Notes: generated from the letters alone by a model not told the origin. Shown: positions 45,301 through 59,425, counted from the stretch's first letter. The stretch is 64,000 nt of DNA from Bolinopsis microptera (GCF_026151205.1 NC_087081.1:15102340-15166339); one strand, 5' to 3'. Translations and numbers: made by a program.

Positions 45301-48300
45301 CGAAACCCTGAAAAAGGGTGTGGCCGAAAACGCCACTATTGCATTTTTTTCAAAAATGCAATAGTGTCCAAATGTTTTAAGAATCATCTAGAGAGGTGAT
45401 AACCGTTGAGAAATCGCTTTTAACACGAAAAGCTAACGAGATAGCCTTTTAGAACGGTTGGGATCCGACTAAAATCCAAGTTTTATGCGCGATAAAACCA
45501 CACATTCAGCCGATATTGGTTATTTAAACAACCGCTATCTATTCGTTCTTAAAGTAGGATCTCGCATCAAGCATTACACTATGCGCGCCAAGCTATATTT
45601 TCTATATTTTGATCGTGTTTAACACTCAGCTCACGTTCAAAGAGCTGTGAAATTTCTCCTTCGTTGTGTAGCCATTGCATCGGCTTATTTGTTCTTGATC
45701 TTTATTGCTCATGAAATACACTTTGAGTGTCTTTTTACAGCTTTTTTAGTACGTGTTCATCAACTACAAAGTTTATAGGAGTTTTTATTTTCCTGCATTG
45801 ATAGATTTTCTCATTTTTTCTTATACATTGAACACTGAGCTTGAGTGTGCCCAAGTTTTCTTTCAATAACACCCAAATTAGTACATTGCATCGTAGACTT
45901 AACAGGGTTAACTGCACATGTCTGATGTTTTCAACTCTCGCTGTATTGACTTTAAAGGTGTCAAAACGTCTATTTCTGTGTTACGGAATGTCTCATTTTT
46001 TTGTCTAGTATGTCTACCGCAACTGATATTTGACGCTGAATTTGTAGCCAACGAAACTATTACAAGTGTTATTTAAATACACCAGGCTTGTATTTATTTT
46101 TACTCTTTAAAAATACATGTACTAAATCAAGCTTGCAGCCGGCACAAAAATAGTAGCACTTAAATAGATTTTAATGTTCATAATGGCTCTCAAAACCTCC
46201 TAATAACGCACTATAATCTAAAATATCCGCCACATATTACGGAGAAACTCTGTTATATTCCAGCTATTTGATACCCATTATCCCTCTGACTCTCCAACAA
46301 ATCCTATATTTGATGGTAGTATAATGCGTGCCCCATTAGCTGCTGCTGGTATATTACTCTATATAACACACCTGGTGTTCATACATACTGAGTTTTACAC
46401 GGGTAACTTTATCATAGTTTTATTGAGTTGTAACTGTGGGGCGGCGACTGTTGTGTCTGTGATCTTGTAATTTAGTTTCTTGTTTGCAGTTACACTTTGT
46501 TGTCTAGTTTAGGTTATGTTGGGTGAGTTTTAATTTAGTTTACATTATTTTGAGTTGGTTAATTTAGTTTGGTTAATCTATGGTTGTGTTTTCAGTTTGT
46601 TGTTTTAATGTTGATAGGGTGACGATACTTTGTGCACTACGTTATACGATTAACTTTAATCGTGTTTAATCGATTAAAAGCATCATAATTTTACGAGGGT
46701 ACGTGTTTATGTGTGAAGGGAACATTATATGTAACTGTTTCAGTAAGTTTCAGTTTGACTATAACATAAGTAAATGTAAATTTATTCACTTTTACCTGTA
46801 ATAATTTACCTGTAAATTTTTGGCCTTAGCTTTTACTCTGATTAACACACCAAAGTCTATAAGGAATGTTACGTAACACACATATCATTTTTCGTTGAAC
46901 TCTTAATAGTTTTGTGTCAGTTTTCGATTCTGAGCATGATCTTGTAAAATCACAAATAAGTTAATATTCAATAAGTTGTATTTCAATTCCTTATTTTACG
47001 CAGTTTGACATTCTTGGTCGTTCTTGACCGACGAGACCCTGTGTTTTCTATAATATGCTATTTTTAGAATTTGGAGGCTGTTTATAATCTACGTGACCTT
47101 TTTCTGATACATTGTAACTAGTTCTATTTAAAACTGATAAGGCCTTCGTTCTTTTCAAGATTCATTATAAATTGACTAATAACCTCGAAAACTCATGCCC
47201 GCAAGTTATATCGCTTATAGAAAATTTACATTCCTCAAGTTGCCTCGTTGTTGCCACATTGATATACAACTTATGAAGCAACATATACCCTAAAAGGCTT
47301 ATTTTCGGAAATATGGCTGAAAAACGGATTTTTGCCGAGCGAAAATAACAATATTCACAAATGGGCTATTGGACTGTTGTCTGTTAACTAGAAAGGTCTT
47401 AAAGACTCATGAGCAACATTTGTCACAAGATGTAAGATGACTCACTTTGTGTCCAGAAACTCCTACAAAAATTGGAGAATGATTTACTTTATTGGGCATC
47501 TCTCTTAATCATAATGGGCCAAGCCAGCAGCATATTTGTGTCTTACGAAAGGGCAATTTTTCAAAATTACGGTTTCTTAAGGTCAAAGGATCGGCCGCTA
47601 ACAGCAAATTGTTTGCAATTGCCGACTCATGCACGTCATATAGTTATACTGAAAAACACTCACTTTAGGAGTCATCAGTAAATAAGTTTAACTACTGCAT
47701 GATTTGTGAAAACTCCAACAATTAATTTTCATTGGCACCAATTTAGCCAAAATGTAATGACCAGAATTCAACTTTTGATTTATTTCCTGATTCCATGAAA
47801 CCATGATATATGTACCAAGAATACCGGACCCAAAATAATTTGGCACTGGATCCGGGCCAGACTGTTGCTTGACCACTGACCAGTACCCCACTTTATAATT
47901 ATAATTGACTTCACTGCCTCGACCATTATTGGTCTGTAATCCCTGGATTGAGATCTGTTGGCTGCAGTTTAATTTAGCTCATTTACCATAATAGTAATAC
48001 CGCAGTGCAGTGGTTTGGTTCGCATATATTTTCCCATCGTATGATAATGTGTGTCATTCCCTCGTTTTTTTATCAATTGGTTACTGGCTGTCTCTTTTGT
48101 TGTTACAGCTGCCTCGACATCTTATCTAGGGCACTAATACATTAGTACTAGAACATTAGAACTGTAATTCTAGAACTTCAGATTAAGATTTCTTGGCCGA
48201 ATGGCAGGGTTCGAGATTCGAATCTAAAACGTTCAGTTTAGGAGTGATTAGTAGATAACAACTGTATGGTATGGGAAAAATCCAACTAGTCAAGGATCAT

Positions 48301-51300
48301 GCTGAATCAAAGTGTTCCTCGACTTGAACTTAAGTCTTGTAACCTATTGGAGTTTGGGCCACTGAACCGAATACGACCTGATATTAATTTTAGGATGTCG
48401 GGAAATTCATTAAGATTTTTATTCTTTGGTTTTTCAATTGTGCTACGAATCCGAGTTTGAGTTGATAACACCGAATTTCCTGTTTGACTCTCAAAGAGAG
48501 GAACCAAGGCTTAGGTTCCTCTTTTTGGCTCTGAGATCCAACTTTAAGATCGGACTTCGGAGATCCTTGCGTCGGAAATCATGTAAGTGTAACATCAGTA
48601 CCGGAGATCAGACTTTTTTGCTTGATATTGGACTTTTAAATCTAATTATATATTCGAAACAGCACGGGAATTAAACAGGAATTAAATTAAACAGGAATTA
48701 AACATGCACGGGATGTAACCAAGGTTAAGTGAGATGAGATATACCAGCTTTCGGGGTTACAAAACCCCATGAAAGGCAGGCATAGCATCCTAAATCCTCA
48801 AGCTATCCTCACGTTGACCATCTAGGTCCAGACTCCAGCCTCTCATTAAAAACCAGCTATTAGTATTAGGCCCGAGATCCGTAGTGTCCCGTAAGTAAGA
48901 GATCGTTCAGATTTTGATCCCCTCCCCGCTCTAAAGTCCACTTTACCCAAAGCTGGAAAAATTTCACATGTGAAACCTCAATAGCTAAATCAGCATCTCG
49001 AGACCTTCTGTTATACAGGGTGGGCCAAAAGTCAGTACCCATACGTTGGGTCTTATACCTCCGCCGTGTTTTATATTTTAGAGTTGTTGCTTTGCAGATG
49101 GCATGCTGTACCTACTTGTTCGAGGATATATATATATATAGCCCATGCCCCAGATAAGATCTTGAGGCAGCTCACAGCTATAATAATAGAAGAACTAGCC
49201 AGTCACCACTTGATTAAAAAACGAGGGAATGACACGCAATATCATTATCATACGATGGGAAAATCTATGCGACTGAAAAAAAGAATATGTGGTCATTCTG
49301 AAGTGGGAACCAAACCACTGCGGTATTATAGGAAATTAGCTAAATTTAACTGCAGCCAACAGATCTCAATCCAGGGATTACAGACCAATATTGGTCGAGG
49401 CAGCGAAATCAATCATAATTATAAAGTGGGGTACTGGTCAGCGGTCAAGCAACAGTCTGGCCCGGATCCAGTGCCGATTTATTTTAGGCCCGGTATTCTT
49501 GGTACATATATCATGGTTTCATGGAATCAGGAAATAAATCAAAAGTTGAATTCTGGTCATTACATTTTGGCTAAATTGGTGCCAATGAAAATTAATTGTT
49601 GGAGTTTTCACAAATCATGCAGTAGTTAAACTTATTTACTGATGACTCCTAAAGTGAGCGTTTTTCAGTATAACTATATGACGTGCATGAGTCGGCAATT
49701 GCAAACAATTCGCTGTTAGCGGCCGATCCTTTGACCTTAAGAAACCGTAATTTTGAAAAATTGCCCTTTCGTAAGACACAAATATGCTGCTGGCTTGGCC
49801 CATTATGATTAAGAGAGATGCCCAATAAAGTAAATCATTCTCCAATTTTTGTAGGAGTTTCTGGACACAAAGTGAGTCATCTTACATCTTGTGACAAATG
49901 TTGCTCATGAGTCTTTAAGACCTTTCTAGTTAACAGTCCAATAGCCCATTTGTGAATATTGTCATTTTTCGCTCGGCAAAAATCCGTTTTTCAGCCACAT
50001 TTCCGAAAATAAGCCTTTTAGGGTATATGTTGCTTCATAAGTTGTATATCAATATGGCCATTAGGCACATTTTGGTGTATCGGAATAGTCTTTAAGACCT
50101 TCCTGGGCTGAAATGCCAAAAATCACGGAAATTATGAACTGCGTCAAGCCAAAAACCGTTTTTCGGCCATATTTCCGAAACGAAGCATTTTAAGGTATAT
50201 GTTGCTTCATAAGTTGTATATAAATGTGGCTATTAGGCACATTTTGGTGTATCGGAATAGTCTTTAAGACCTTCCTGGGCTGAAATACAAAAATTCGACT
50301 GACCGCGAAACCCTGAAAAAGGGTGTGGCCGAAAACGCCACTATTGCATTTTTTTCAAAAATGCAATAGTGTCCAAATGTTTTAAGAATCATCTAGAGAG
50401 GTGATAACCGTTGAGAAATCGCTTTTAACACGAAAAGCTAACGAGATAGCCTTTTAGAACGGTTGGGATCCGACTAAAATCCAAGTTTTATGCGCGATAA
50501 AACCACACATTCAGCCGATATTGGTTATTTAAACAACCGCTATCTATTCGTTCTTAAAGTAGGATCTCGCATCAAGCATTACACTATGCGCGCCAAGCTA
50601 TATTTTCTATATTTTGATCGTGTTTAACACTCAGCTCACGTTCAAAGAGCTGTGAAATTTCTCCTTCGTTGTGTAGCCATTGCATCGGCTTATTTGTTCT
50701 TGATCTTTATTGCTCATGAAATACACTTTGAGTGTCTTTTTACAGCTTTTTTAGTACGTGTTCATCAACTACAAAGTTTATAGGAGTTTTTATTTTCCTG
50801 CATTGATAGATTTTCTCATTTTTTCTTATACATTGAACACTGAGCTTGAGTGTGCCCAAGTTTTCTTTCAATAACACCCAAATTAGTACATTGCATCGTA
50901 GACTTAACAGGGTTAACTGCACATGTCTGATGTTTTCAACTCTCGCTGTATTGACTTTAAAGGTGTCAAAACGTCTATTTCTGTGTTACGGAATGTCTCA
51001 TTTTTTTGTCTAGTATGTCTACCGCAACTGATATTTGACGCTGAATTTGTAGCCAACGAAACTATTACAAGTGTTATTTAAATACACCAGGCTTGTATTT
51101 ATTTTTACTCTTTAAAAATACATGTACTAAATCAAGCTTGCAGCCGGCACAAAAATAGTAGCACTTAAATAGATTTTAATGTTCATAATGGCTCTCAAAA
51201 CCTCCTAATAACGCACTATAATCTAAAATATCCGCCACATATTACGGAGAAACTCTGTTATATTCCAGCTATTTGATACCCATTATCCCTCTGACTCTCC

Positions 51301-54300
51301 AACAAATCCTATATTTGATGGTAGTATAATGCGTGCCCCATTAGCTGCTGCTGGTATATTACTCTATATAACACACCTGGTGTTCATACATACTGAGTTT
51401 TACACGGGTAACTTTATCATAGTTTTATTGAGTTGTAACTGTGGGGCGGCGACTGTTGTGTCTGTGATCTTGTAATTTAGTTTCTTGTTTGCAGTTACAC
51501 TTTGTTGTCTAGTTTAGGTTATGTTGGGTGAGTTTTAATTTAGTTTACATTATTTTGAGTTGGTTAATTTAGTTTGGTTAATCTATGGTTGTGTTTTCAG
51601 TTTGTTGTTTTAATGTTGATAGGGTGACGGTACTTTGTGCACTACGTTATACGATTAACTTTAATCGTGTTTAATCGATTAAAAACGTCATAATTTTACG
51701 AGGGTACGTGTTTGTGTGTGAAGGGAACATTATATGTAACGGTTTCAGTAAGTTTCAGTTTGACTATAACTCAAGTAAATGTAAATTTATTCACTTTTAT
51801 CTGTAATAATTTACCTGTAAATTTTTGGCCTTAGCTTTTACTCTGATTAACACACCAAAGTCTATAAGGAATGTTACGTAACACACATATCATTTTTCGT
51901 TGAACTCTTAATAGTTTTGTGTCAGTTTTCGATTCTGAGCATGATCTTGTAAAATCACAAATAAGTTAATATTCAATAAGTTGTATTTCAATTCCTTAAT
52001 TTACGCAGTTTGACATTCTTGGTCGTTCTTGACCGACGAGACCCTGTGTTTTCTATAATATGCTATTTTTAGAATTTGGACTTAGGAGGCTGTTTATAAT
52101 CTACGTGACCTTTTTCTGATACATTGTAACTAGTTCTATTTAAAACTGATAAGGCTTTCGTTCTTTTCAAGATTCATTATAAATTGACTAATAACCTCGA
52201 AAACTCATGCCCGCAAGTTATATCGCTTATAGAAAATTTACATTCCTCAAGTTGCCTCGTTGTTCTCCGTCTACTGTAAGGCCGTCGAGCAGATTATTCA
52301 ATTTCCCGCCAAAATCTACGGAGAGTAACTTTCTAGAGTTAGAAAGGTGACTCTACATATTTTAAATTTCGTCATGTAGACTTAGATCATATTCTGTTTT
52401 AGACTGACAATTGTCTTCTTCTGCAAAATATCATGATTCGGTTTATTCGTAGGGTGTTTCCGGTTCTTAAATCTTTATTCGATTTGCTCCATTTGAAATG
52501 CACTTGCGCAAGGTGCAGCTTGATATTTGCTAATTTCTCTTGCGAAATTTGCTCGATTTACGCAATTTGACCGATTAAACTCAATTTACTCATCTTGTTT
52601 TACACAGTAGGACCTAAAATGACGGGTGAAATTATTGTAATTCAACCTCCACCGGACCATTTGGTGTACGTTACTTGTCAGTTTGTTTTTCAGTATGTGT
52701 GTCCGTACCTGTTACAATTTTACTTTTATCATTTACACTTCTGTTGAAATAAAATTTTCAACGATACTGCACAATTTTATTCAATTTTCCGGCTCAAAAA
52801 GAAATTCCCCAACAACAACAAAAATGACAATCGATAGCCTCTGAATCTGTAAAATATTTTAACACCTGATTGACCTCCAACCCTCCTCAGAGAGTCACGA
52901 CAGAGACAACGACGCCGGAAGCGGAAGAAGCAAACCATGAAACCCCCAATGCGGTGTGGGTCACTGAGCAGCATGACAGAGTCAAGCTCCTCCCTCAATA
53001 TTATCACGGTTACGTTAGACATGGAGGCTTGTTCCTTCCTTGGGTTTAGCATCTACAGTAACTCTGATGATAGTGGTGAGTTGCAGGCAGATTGATAAGT
53101 TGTTGGGCAGTTACCAGGACGGTTTTTTGGGTTTAAACTGCTAAACTGCAAGATTTGAGTGTCATTCATCAGTTTCTTATAGAGTCTAATCAATTGATTT
53201 CAGGATTAGGAAATTGAGATGACATAAAATTCTTGACATTCTCGACTAATTCTTGTCATGCTTAACCTAATCATTGGACTAGTTATTATGGAAAAACATT
53301 CCTTTCGTTTATACATTTTTCGATTCAAATGTTACATATTATCATGTTCACGCCCATACTCTTTCATATATATTACATTTCAAGAGCACCGCCAATTCGT
53401 CTCATAATATTGAAAACAGTTAAATAGTTAAAACCACACATTCCACGACCGCACTATCGTTGTAAAGCCTCGTCGTGTCTGTGGTTTGGCAACGCCTTTA
53501 AACCAATTCACGAACAGTTTTAACTTAAGGGCACGCTCCAGTGGCATGACTGCCGTAATATTTCATTGTAGTTAACATGTTTAGTGTCTTCAAAATGTAG
53601 AATGCACTAGAAATAGTAAAAAGAATGTAACGTTACATTCCACAGCGATGCCGGGGATCTACGTGGGGCAGATATACAAGGGTGGAGCAGTTGAAGCAGA
53701 TGGTAGGATATCTCCAAACGATCTTATCCTGAATGTTAACGAGATCTCGTTTGAGAATATTGGTAATGGAGATGCAGCTAGGATCTTGCAGGAGATTGCC
53801 CAGAAACCTGGACCAATTAAACTTGTTGTCGGTAAGTTCCTGATTTAAGGTTTTTGCTTTTTTTGGTACTATTTAGTTTAATCTTTGTACTTGGCAGAAC
53901 TAGCTTCTCTCTCTAAGCCAGAATTTGCGTGGTTTTCTCGGCAAAAACCGATAAGTTTCATCGCGAAAACAAACTTTGGATGCCATTATAGAGATTCGAA
54001 ATTAGTAGGTTGGTGTTAAGGTCATACCTGGTCATAAATCTCCAGAGAAGTTTGTCGAATTTAAATAGCAGCGAGCCTGGCTAAATGCAAAATATCATTC
54101 ATCTCACACTCGTAGCCGCCGTTCAATATATATTATTAATGCTTGATAAAAATCCAACATGATCTATGCTGCTATATATTGGCGTTAAATCGCTTTTAAG
54201 TTTCATACACATTTAGTAGGTCGAAGCTACTTGCACATATTTATTATTGCTTACTAAAATTTAAAGAATTTGACCATTAGACATTTAAGGAGCTGAGTTT

Positions 54301-57300
54301 GCTCGGGTTTGCCAAGTTCACGAGATATTTTGTTTGGTACTTTATATTGTTTGAGTTGATTTTCTCTTCGATTTCTATCCTCAATATTTAAAAGTTTGCA
54401 AGTTAAAACGATCCATTTAAAATAGTGATTTCACTTCAATTTCCGCTAAGACTGTTTTGATTTACGACGGCGGGGACGCTCAAAGAGCTGACCTCATGCT
54501 CTTTTTATATCTCAAGACGAAAATAAACACGAACACTTGAACATTTCTCAAGCAACATGGCGCCTTTGTATTATAGTATCTGTTACTCTTTCTAGGTTAT
54601 ATCAAATTATTCATGACATCTGTTCCGTAAGTTTTATTCGTCGTATTTTCAGCAAAGACAAACAGGGACAGTATGGTTGACTTACACGAATCTGACTTTA
54701 CTGACGCCGACACCGTTTCCATAGCCAGGTAACCCTTTGTTAACTTAATTTGTGCCTTTTGTCGCTTATCACTTTAAGCTTATCGCTTCAAAACTTTTAA
54801 ACTTTTAACCATTTTTTGATTCAATGAAAGAAAGTGTTTATTGAATTTATACCGGTTTTTCTATTTCCAAACAAAATTATGGTGTAAAAAAACACTTCAC
54901 AAAATATTTTTGCGTGAAGAAGATCCAAGTTAAATTGACAACAAATCTTCTCGTCTCATCACCCATCCTTCCCTATCTTCAGCTCCCATACTACTTTCAG
55001 CTACACTCTGGACCCCACAGCTCAGTGGATCCAACAGCAACAGAAAGGGGCCGGGAACTTTGGGTTTAATTTTAATGAGGGTAGTTACTACCCGACCAGT
55101 TATAGTCTGTATTCTACCACTGGCAGTGAGTCTCCGGCTAACTCACAGGTTTGTTTTTCTGGGCAGGTTTTATAAGTTAATTTCAGTGTACTACGAGATC
55201 ATTAGTGGTTAAATTAAAGATAAATATAGCACGCACAAAAATAGTATTCGGACAATTATTACACCCCTATTTTTATGCTAAAATACCAATCTCAAATTCC
55301 TAACATACCTCCTCTCCCCAGATAGGGGGAGACACGATAAGAGGTCAGCAGCAACCAGCACAACCACTCACGGTTTACAGTAAGATGGAGGATGTGGCTC
55401 ACACAATGGCACAACCAACCTCGGGTAAATACCACCGTTACACGCGCTTTTGTGGACTGTTTACCAGTCTGTACATTAAGTTTAACATTGTGATTATAAT
55501 AATATGTGGATGTAGTTAGTAGTATGTAAAGAATGTGGCTGACATCTATATTAATTCATAAATTACAATTTTCATCCAGGGAATTCACTGTAAAACATGA
55601 AATACCTCACATATCTGCCTCTTTAAACCCTTACTCGACGTTACGCAACCGGCACAAGATTTGTAACCCTCACTCGCCAACTCTCTTGAGAGATCTAGTT
55701 ACTTAATAGCCTGAGAACTTCACTAAAATTGACACATCAACACTTTCCTTAACACTGAACTAATCAGGAACATAATATTATGTTCTTGGGATTTTTTACC
55801 GCATTTGGTCTATATTTACTTCTTTACTTCTCTTTACTTCAAAGAAAGGGCTTATTCGCTAGGGACTACTTATTCATTTCACGTCTAAACAACGGTCGTA
55901 TGGATTGTAATTGCTATGTATAACTTGCGTATTATCTATAAAACGAGCTGTATTAGGCGGTCTAGATAAAAATCAAAGGGCCTGTTTTTAAATAAACGAT
56001 AACTGTGGTTATTTATAGAAAAGAGACACATTAAAGTATAATAGTAGGAAGGAACCTGGCGATGATGACAATGTTTCATATCTGACCCAACACTACATCA
56101 GGCTTGGAGATAAAAGAGAGAACTTGGTTAAAAGTAACGATACCGGACGCCTTTATTGGCCAGGATCTGGTAAAGTGGCTAAAGGAACACATTTCGGTAC
56201 GTTATTATCATAATCCTTTATTTTTCCTTGAATTGCACTTAATAGTGATTTATTGACCACTACAATCTATAATCTGGTTTTGCGAAATTACTGCACTAAC
56301 TGTGCACTAAATATGATAATAATAATATGCGGTTTGTTATTTGTATAAATAAAAAAGATCTGTATGAACTAAACTACATTCTATCAAATTATTGAATTCC
56401 ACATTACTTGCAACTATAATTTAATTATTAATTATTAATTGCGAATAAAAAGTAACATTCTCTCATTACAACAGGGGCTATCGGATCACAAAGAAGCACG
56501 GCGCTTTGCCAGTAACATGTTAAAGAACGGTTACATCCAGAACACTGTCAATAAGTCAGAGAAGTTCAGTGATCAGTGTTATTACATCTGCGGTGACGGC
56601 AGCAAAATGAAAACAGCCAGTGCTGACCGACTGCAAACTGACATGCAAGGTATGTGTGCTGATTGACATGCAAGGTGTGCACGTGGTGGTATTAAAAAAC
56701 TTTGCTTTGATTCTAGGATAGTTTGGATAAATTATTGTTTATTGCCAAGGTTTTGCATCTGCACTCAGCAGTAATCTATTATGCACATTTTGATTCTTGA
56801 TTTGATTTTGTTACAGTTTTAATGTCTTTGGTTAATCTGCATTCTTATCATAACTCATCCAAATTCTTCACACTTCTATAATTTCAGGTCTATCAATCGA
56901 ACCAACACAATCACATCGTTCCTACAACAGCTGGGCTGGAAAAGCGCAGTCAGTTCGCAGTCAGGGCTCTGCCGGTACCATGTCATCCTCCTCGCCCCGT
57001 TCAGCGCCGCGCGGCATGGTCGCACCACGACCTGGTCCCGGCTCATCCGGCTCCGGACCACCGTCTTATCGCACAACTCAACACGGACAAAAGGGTGTGG
57101 CCCCACCTCCATCATACCACTCGTACACGTCCGGCAAGCCCAGCAGTCAAATGTCCGGATTTGCGCCTCACGTCCAGATGCCACCTCAACCTGCGCCGGG
57201 CGCACCACCCGCCGGACCACTATCTAGAACAGACAGCATTGCGTCACTTGCCAGTGTTTACAGTCAGCACTCCATGATGGGCCGGCCACTTGGCAGTATG

Positions 57301-57381
57301 CCAGCTAGTGTAGCCAGCAGCCAGGCCAGCTTCAGGATGGCTATGGACAACTCTATGGAGTATTATAGTGACGCTGTTTGA
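33319..57381 (+). CDS. dvl: Dishevelled (Wnt signalling scaffold: DIX, PDZ, DEP)
   Basis: Twelve coding exons: 33319-33397, 33686-33889, 34664-34721, 38201-38326, 52891-53075, 53646-53831, 54653-54728, 54983-55148, 55322-55424, 56102-56196, 56475-56649, 56888-57381. All phases close: 648 residues. DIX domain at residues 1-95 ([44 protein letters not shown]). Then an acidic Ser-rich region, a basic stretch ([11 protein letters not shown]) and PDZ at about 185-280 ([40 protein letters not shown]; NFExI-type VNEISFENI). DEP at about 394-475 ([51 protein letters not shown]). A Pro/Ser/Gly-rich tail ends in [17 protein letters not shown], matching the conserved Dvl C-terminus (SFQKAMGNPCEFFVDIM). 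It relays Frizzled signals to Axin/beta-catenin and planar polarity branches by DIX polymerisation in the cytoplasm. Intron 4 is 14.6 kb and filled with repeats. Confidence 0.95.
34722..37639. other. dishevelled intron 3, left part
   Basis: No coding sequence supported. A short GC-richer block at 36440-36620 has an open minus-strand frame without recognisable domain. The rest is AT-rich. Confidence 0.45.
35950..36172. repeat. TGTACGTGATCAATTAGAATT repeats split by an insertion
   Basis: About five ~20-bp units (GTACGTGATCAATTAGAAT and close variants) lie at 35965-36010 and 36095-36170. They are interrupted at about 36009-36092 by an ~80-base block of different, GC-richer composition (CCCGGGTAAGCACAGG...), which looks like an insertion into the array. 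Confidence 0.65.
37650..38140 (-). mobile_element. Penelope-like element fragment encoding a GIY-YIG endonuclease
   Basis: On the minus strand, inside dishevelled intron 3, an open frame of ~160 codons starts with a Cys-rich segment ([10 protein letters not shown]). It continues into [33 protein letters not shown] and ends [15 protein letters not shown]. This is the C-terminal GIY-YIG endonuclease module of Penelope-like retroelements, with the linker Cys cluster and conserved Arg/His/Glu positions. The reverse transcriptase part is absent. No stop or frameshift breaks the module, so the insertion is probably young and 5'-truncated. Confidence 0.85.
38327..41858. other. dishevelled intron 4, left part
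   Basis: AT-rich, with no supported coding region. The 109-codon minus-strand frame at 39423-39752 matches nothing I know. Weak repetition of TTTGATTTCACTCTG-like units lies at 41045-41150. Confidence 0.45.
41859..45442. mobile_element. ~3.6 kb foldback element with ~1.3 kb terminal inverted repeats
   Basis: The left arm (about 41859-43130) is repeated inverted in the right arm (about 44140-45442), closely matched in the outer ~1 kb and more diverged inside; the spacer is about 1 kb. The outer ends are ATCTCGTTAGCTTTTCGTG and its inverse. Each arm holds two ~190-bp sub-repeats (ATACACCAAAATGTGCCTAA ... GAAAAACGG) and a perfect 15-bp hairpin (CACTATTGCATTTTT, at 41935-41967 and about 45339-45371). 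No transposase is encoded; open frames in the arms are mirror shadows of each other. It resembles Foldback/long-TIR non-autonomous elements. Confidence 0.82.
42248..47252 (+). repeat. 5.0 kb tandem duplication, first copy
   Basis: This 5005-base segment is repeated immediately downstream. It starts inside the left arm of the foldback element and includes most of that element plus ~1.8 kb of flanking DNA. The first ~4.37 kb appears identical to the second copy; differences cluster in the last ~0.63 kb. Confidence 0.95.
47253..52264 (+). repeat. 5.0 kb tandem duplication, second copy
   Basis: The offset is 5005 bases, then 5012 after a 7-base insertion (CTTAGGA-type, near 52081). At least nine substitutions lie between about 51628 and 52160, none noticed before. 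Because the copy begins inside the left arm, this second foldback element (47253 to about 50447) has a truncated left arm and a complete right arm. No coding content. Confidence 0.95.
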
Positions 57382-59425
57382 ACTAGCTCAGGCGCTTAAA
57401 ACGCTGTTTGTGCTCAGTTTAATTAGGTGTTAAAGAGAGATACAGGATTCACTTGTAATAATTGTTGGGGAAGATTTTTACAGTGCAAGAAATGTTCGTT
57501 AAAGTACCAAGAGTACGTGATATTTATAATAGCAAGGGCTGAACTGACACGTGGAATGTGGTGGAATGTGGCTATCATAGTTACAGGCCCCTGACATGAA
57601 CGGTTTGGGATATCTGCTAGACTTCAATTTGGGTGTGAAAGGAATCTGAATGATGTTGTGCTCTTCACTTAAACTGAATCTCTTCACTCATAACTCCTGT
57701 TTTCCGGTGTTCCAAAGTGCGTTCTGGAATGCTGACTTTACTGACTATATCATCTACTTCAGATTATCATACATAATTACCTATTATGGATTTTGTGCTG
57801 TTTATGCGACGATGATCGTGCACTACTGCAGAGGGTCATTATTTATCAAATGTGGTAATTAATTATGATCAATTAATGGAAAATTGACCGGGTCATATTA
57901 CCTTGTTCATAAACCACGTAACTGTTCATACAATATTATACAGTATACACTAGAAACTTTTTAAACTAACCTTTTAAGAAAACTTAAATTTATATAATGA
58001 TTTTGTGCCATTAAGTTTTGAAATTTTTCATTTAAAAGTTCTGATTATTTTTTGCTATGAGGCAGTTTCGAACTAAACCCGTTAAAAGATATTGTAATTT
58101 ACCGAGTAGACTGTAGAATGTAGATACACTTGTTGAAACTTGAAACTTAAAAACCCTCACAATTCGAATAATAATACATGTTATTTAGTTATTATTAAGA
58201 AAATGTAAATAGGAACGAAGTTGACAATTTTACCTGGTTTTTGAGCCCATTTAATTCATTTAAATTTCTCGAGTATGAATTGAATTAGAAAGGTTAAGGT
58301 TAACTTTGTTTGATTTAATTGGATATTAAAAACAATGCATTTTTGAGTGGCTAACAATTTTGATACAATAACTTTGCTCGAATAATTGAATTATGAGGTA
58401 TGAAATTTTGAGGTATGAATTTTTTGGATGTATTAAGATATTTAGGCTTATAATGATATATAATATTATTGTTACAGTATTAACTGGTGTGTGTGTATAG
58501 TTATCCAGGCGACTGTTCAGGGGTTTTCCATTTCTGTTGTTTTCTGTCCGATTTATTATCAGTTCAATTTTTAAAGGTTTTCAAAATTTATTTTTCATCT
58601 CCGCTCTGTCCATCTGTACTGTTGATAGGATTATCAAAATCTAAGTTTAAAGTCGAACTTACGGAAGCATTTTTGTCCAATTATACCTGAAATATGTTGT
58701 ATGTAGCAGAATTTTAATGACCCGAAAATTTAAAAGTTTGTAGTCCGAACTTTTTTGGTAGCGCTCAGTTTTTCAAAGACTTTTAGCCAAATTTTTAGAA
58801 AATGTTAAACTTAGAGATTTATCTGTAGATTTGGAGGTTTTTTTTCTTGTGATACCATGTTGATGTTTTAATTTTTATATCGAAATACATTATATCATAA
58901 CATCAGAATTTATATAACTCCGAAATTAATATTGTTTCATTGTCTGATTATATCTTTTCACATACAAACGACAAATTGGTTGCGCTCTTTTAAGATTTAC
59001 TAAGTTTTAAAACACAAACGCCCTATGTCTTCCCAAAATGGGAAGTTTAAAATATCGTAACCCTGATTCCAAATCCAAACCGAGCCCTTACTGATATAAG
59101 TATAAATTTTAGAAAAGATACATTGAATGTAACCACAGTAGATGACTTGGTTAAACAATTAAATCATCTGCCGATAGCATGATCTTTATTAGCTGTATTA
59201 ATACAATTATGAATGACAAAATTATCGATGCACTATTAAACAAGAGTCAACACGTCATTAATATTATAGAATGGAATCATATTTCTAATAAAATGTCCAT
59301 TAAGTTTTTTAATTTTGCTAATTTCTTCTAATTTTGCTCCTGTCTACTGTATATTATTACTACTATTTATATCTAGCTCCGTATCACATGTGGAACTCAC
59401 ATCCCTCCTTTATGATCAGTTCACC
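57382..59425. other. dishevelled 3' UTR and spacer to mov10l1
   Basis: AT-rich. The left part is presumably the dishevelled 3' UTR. Small open frames at 57650-57862 and 58487-58690 show no family features. No RNA gene recognised. Confidence 0.45.
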
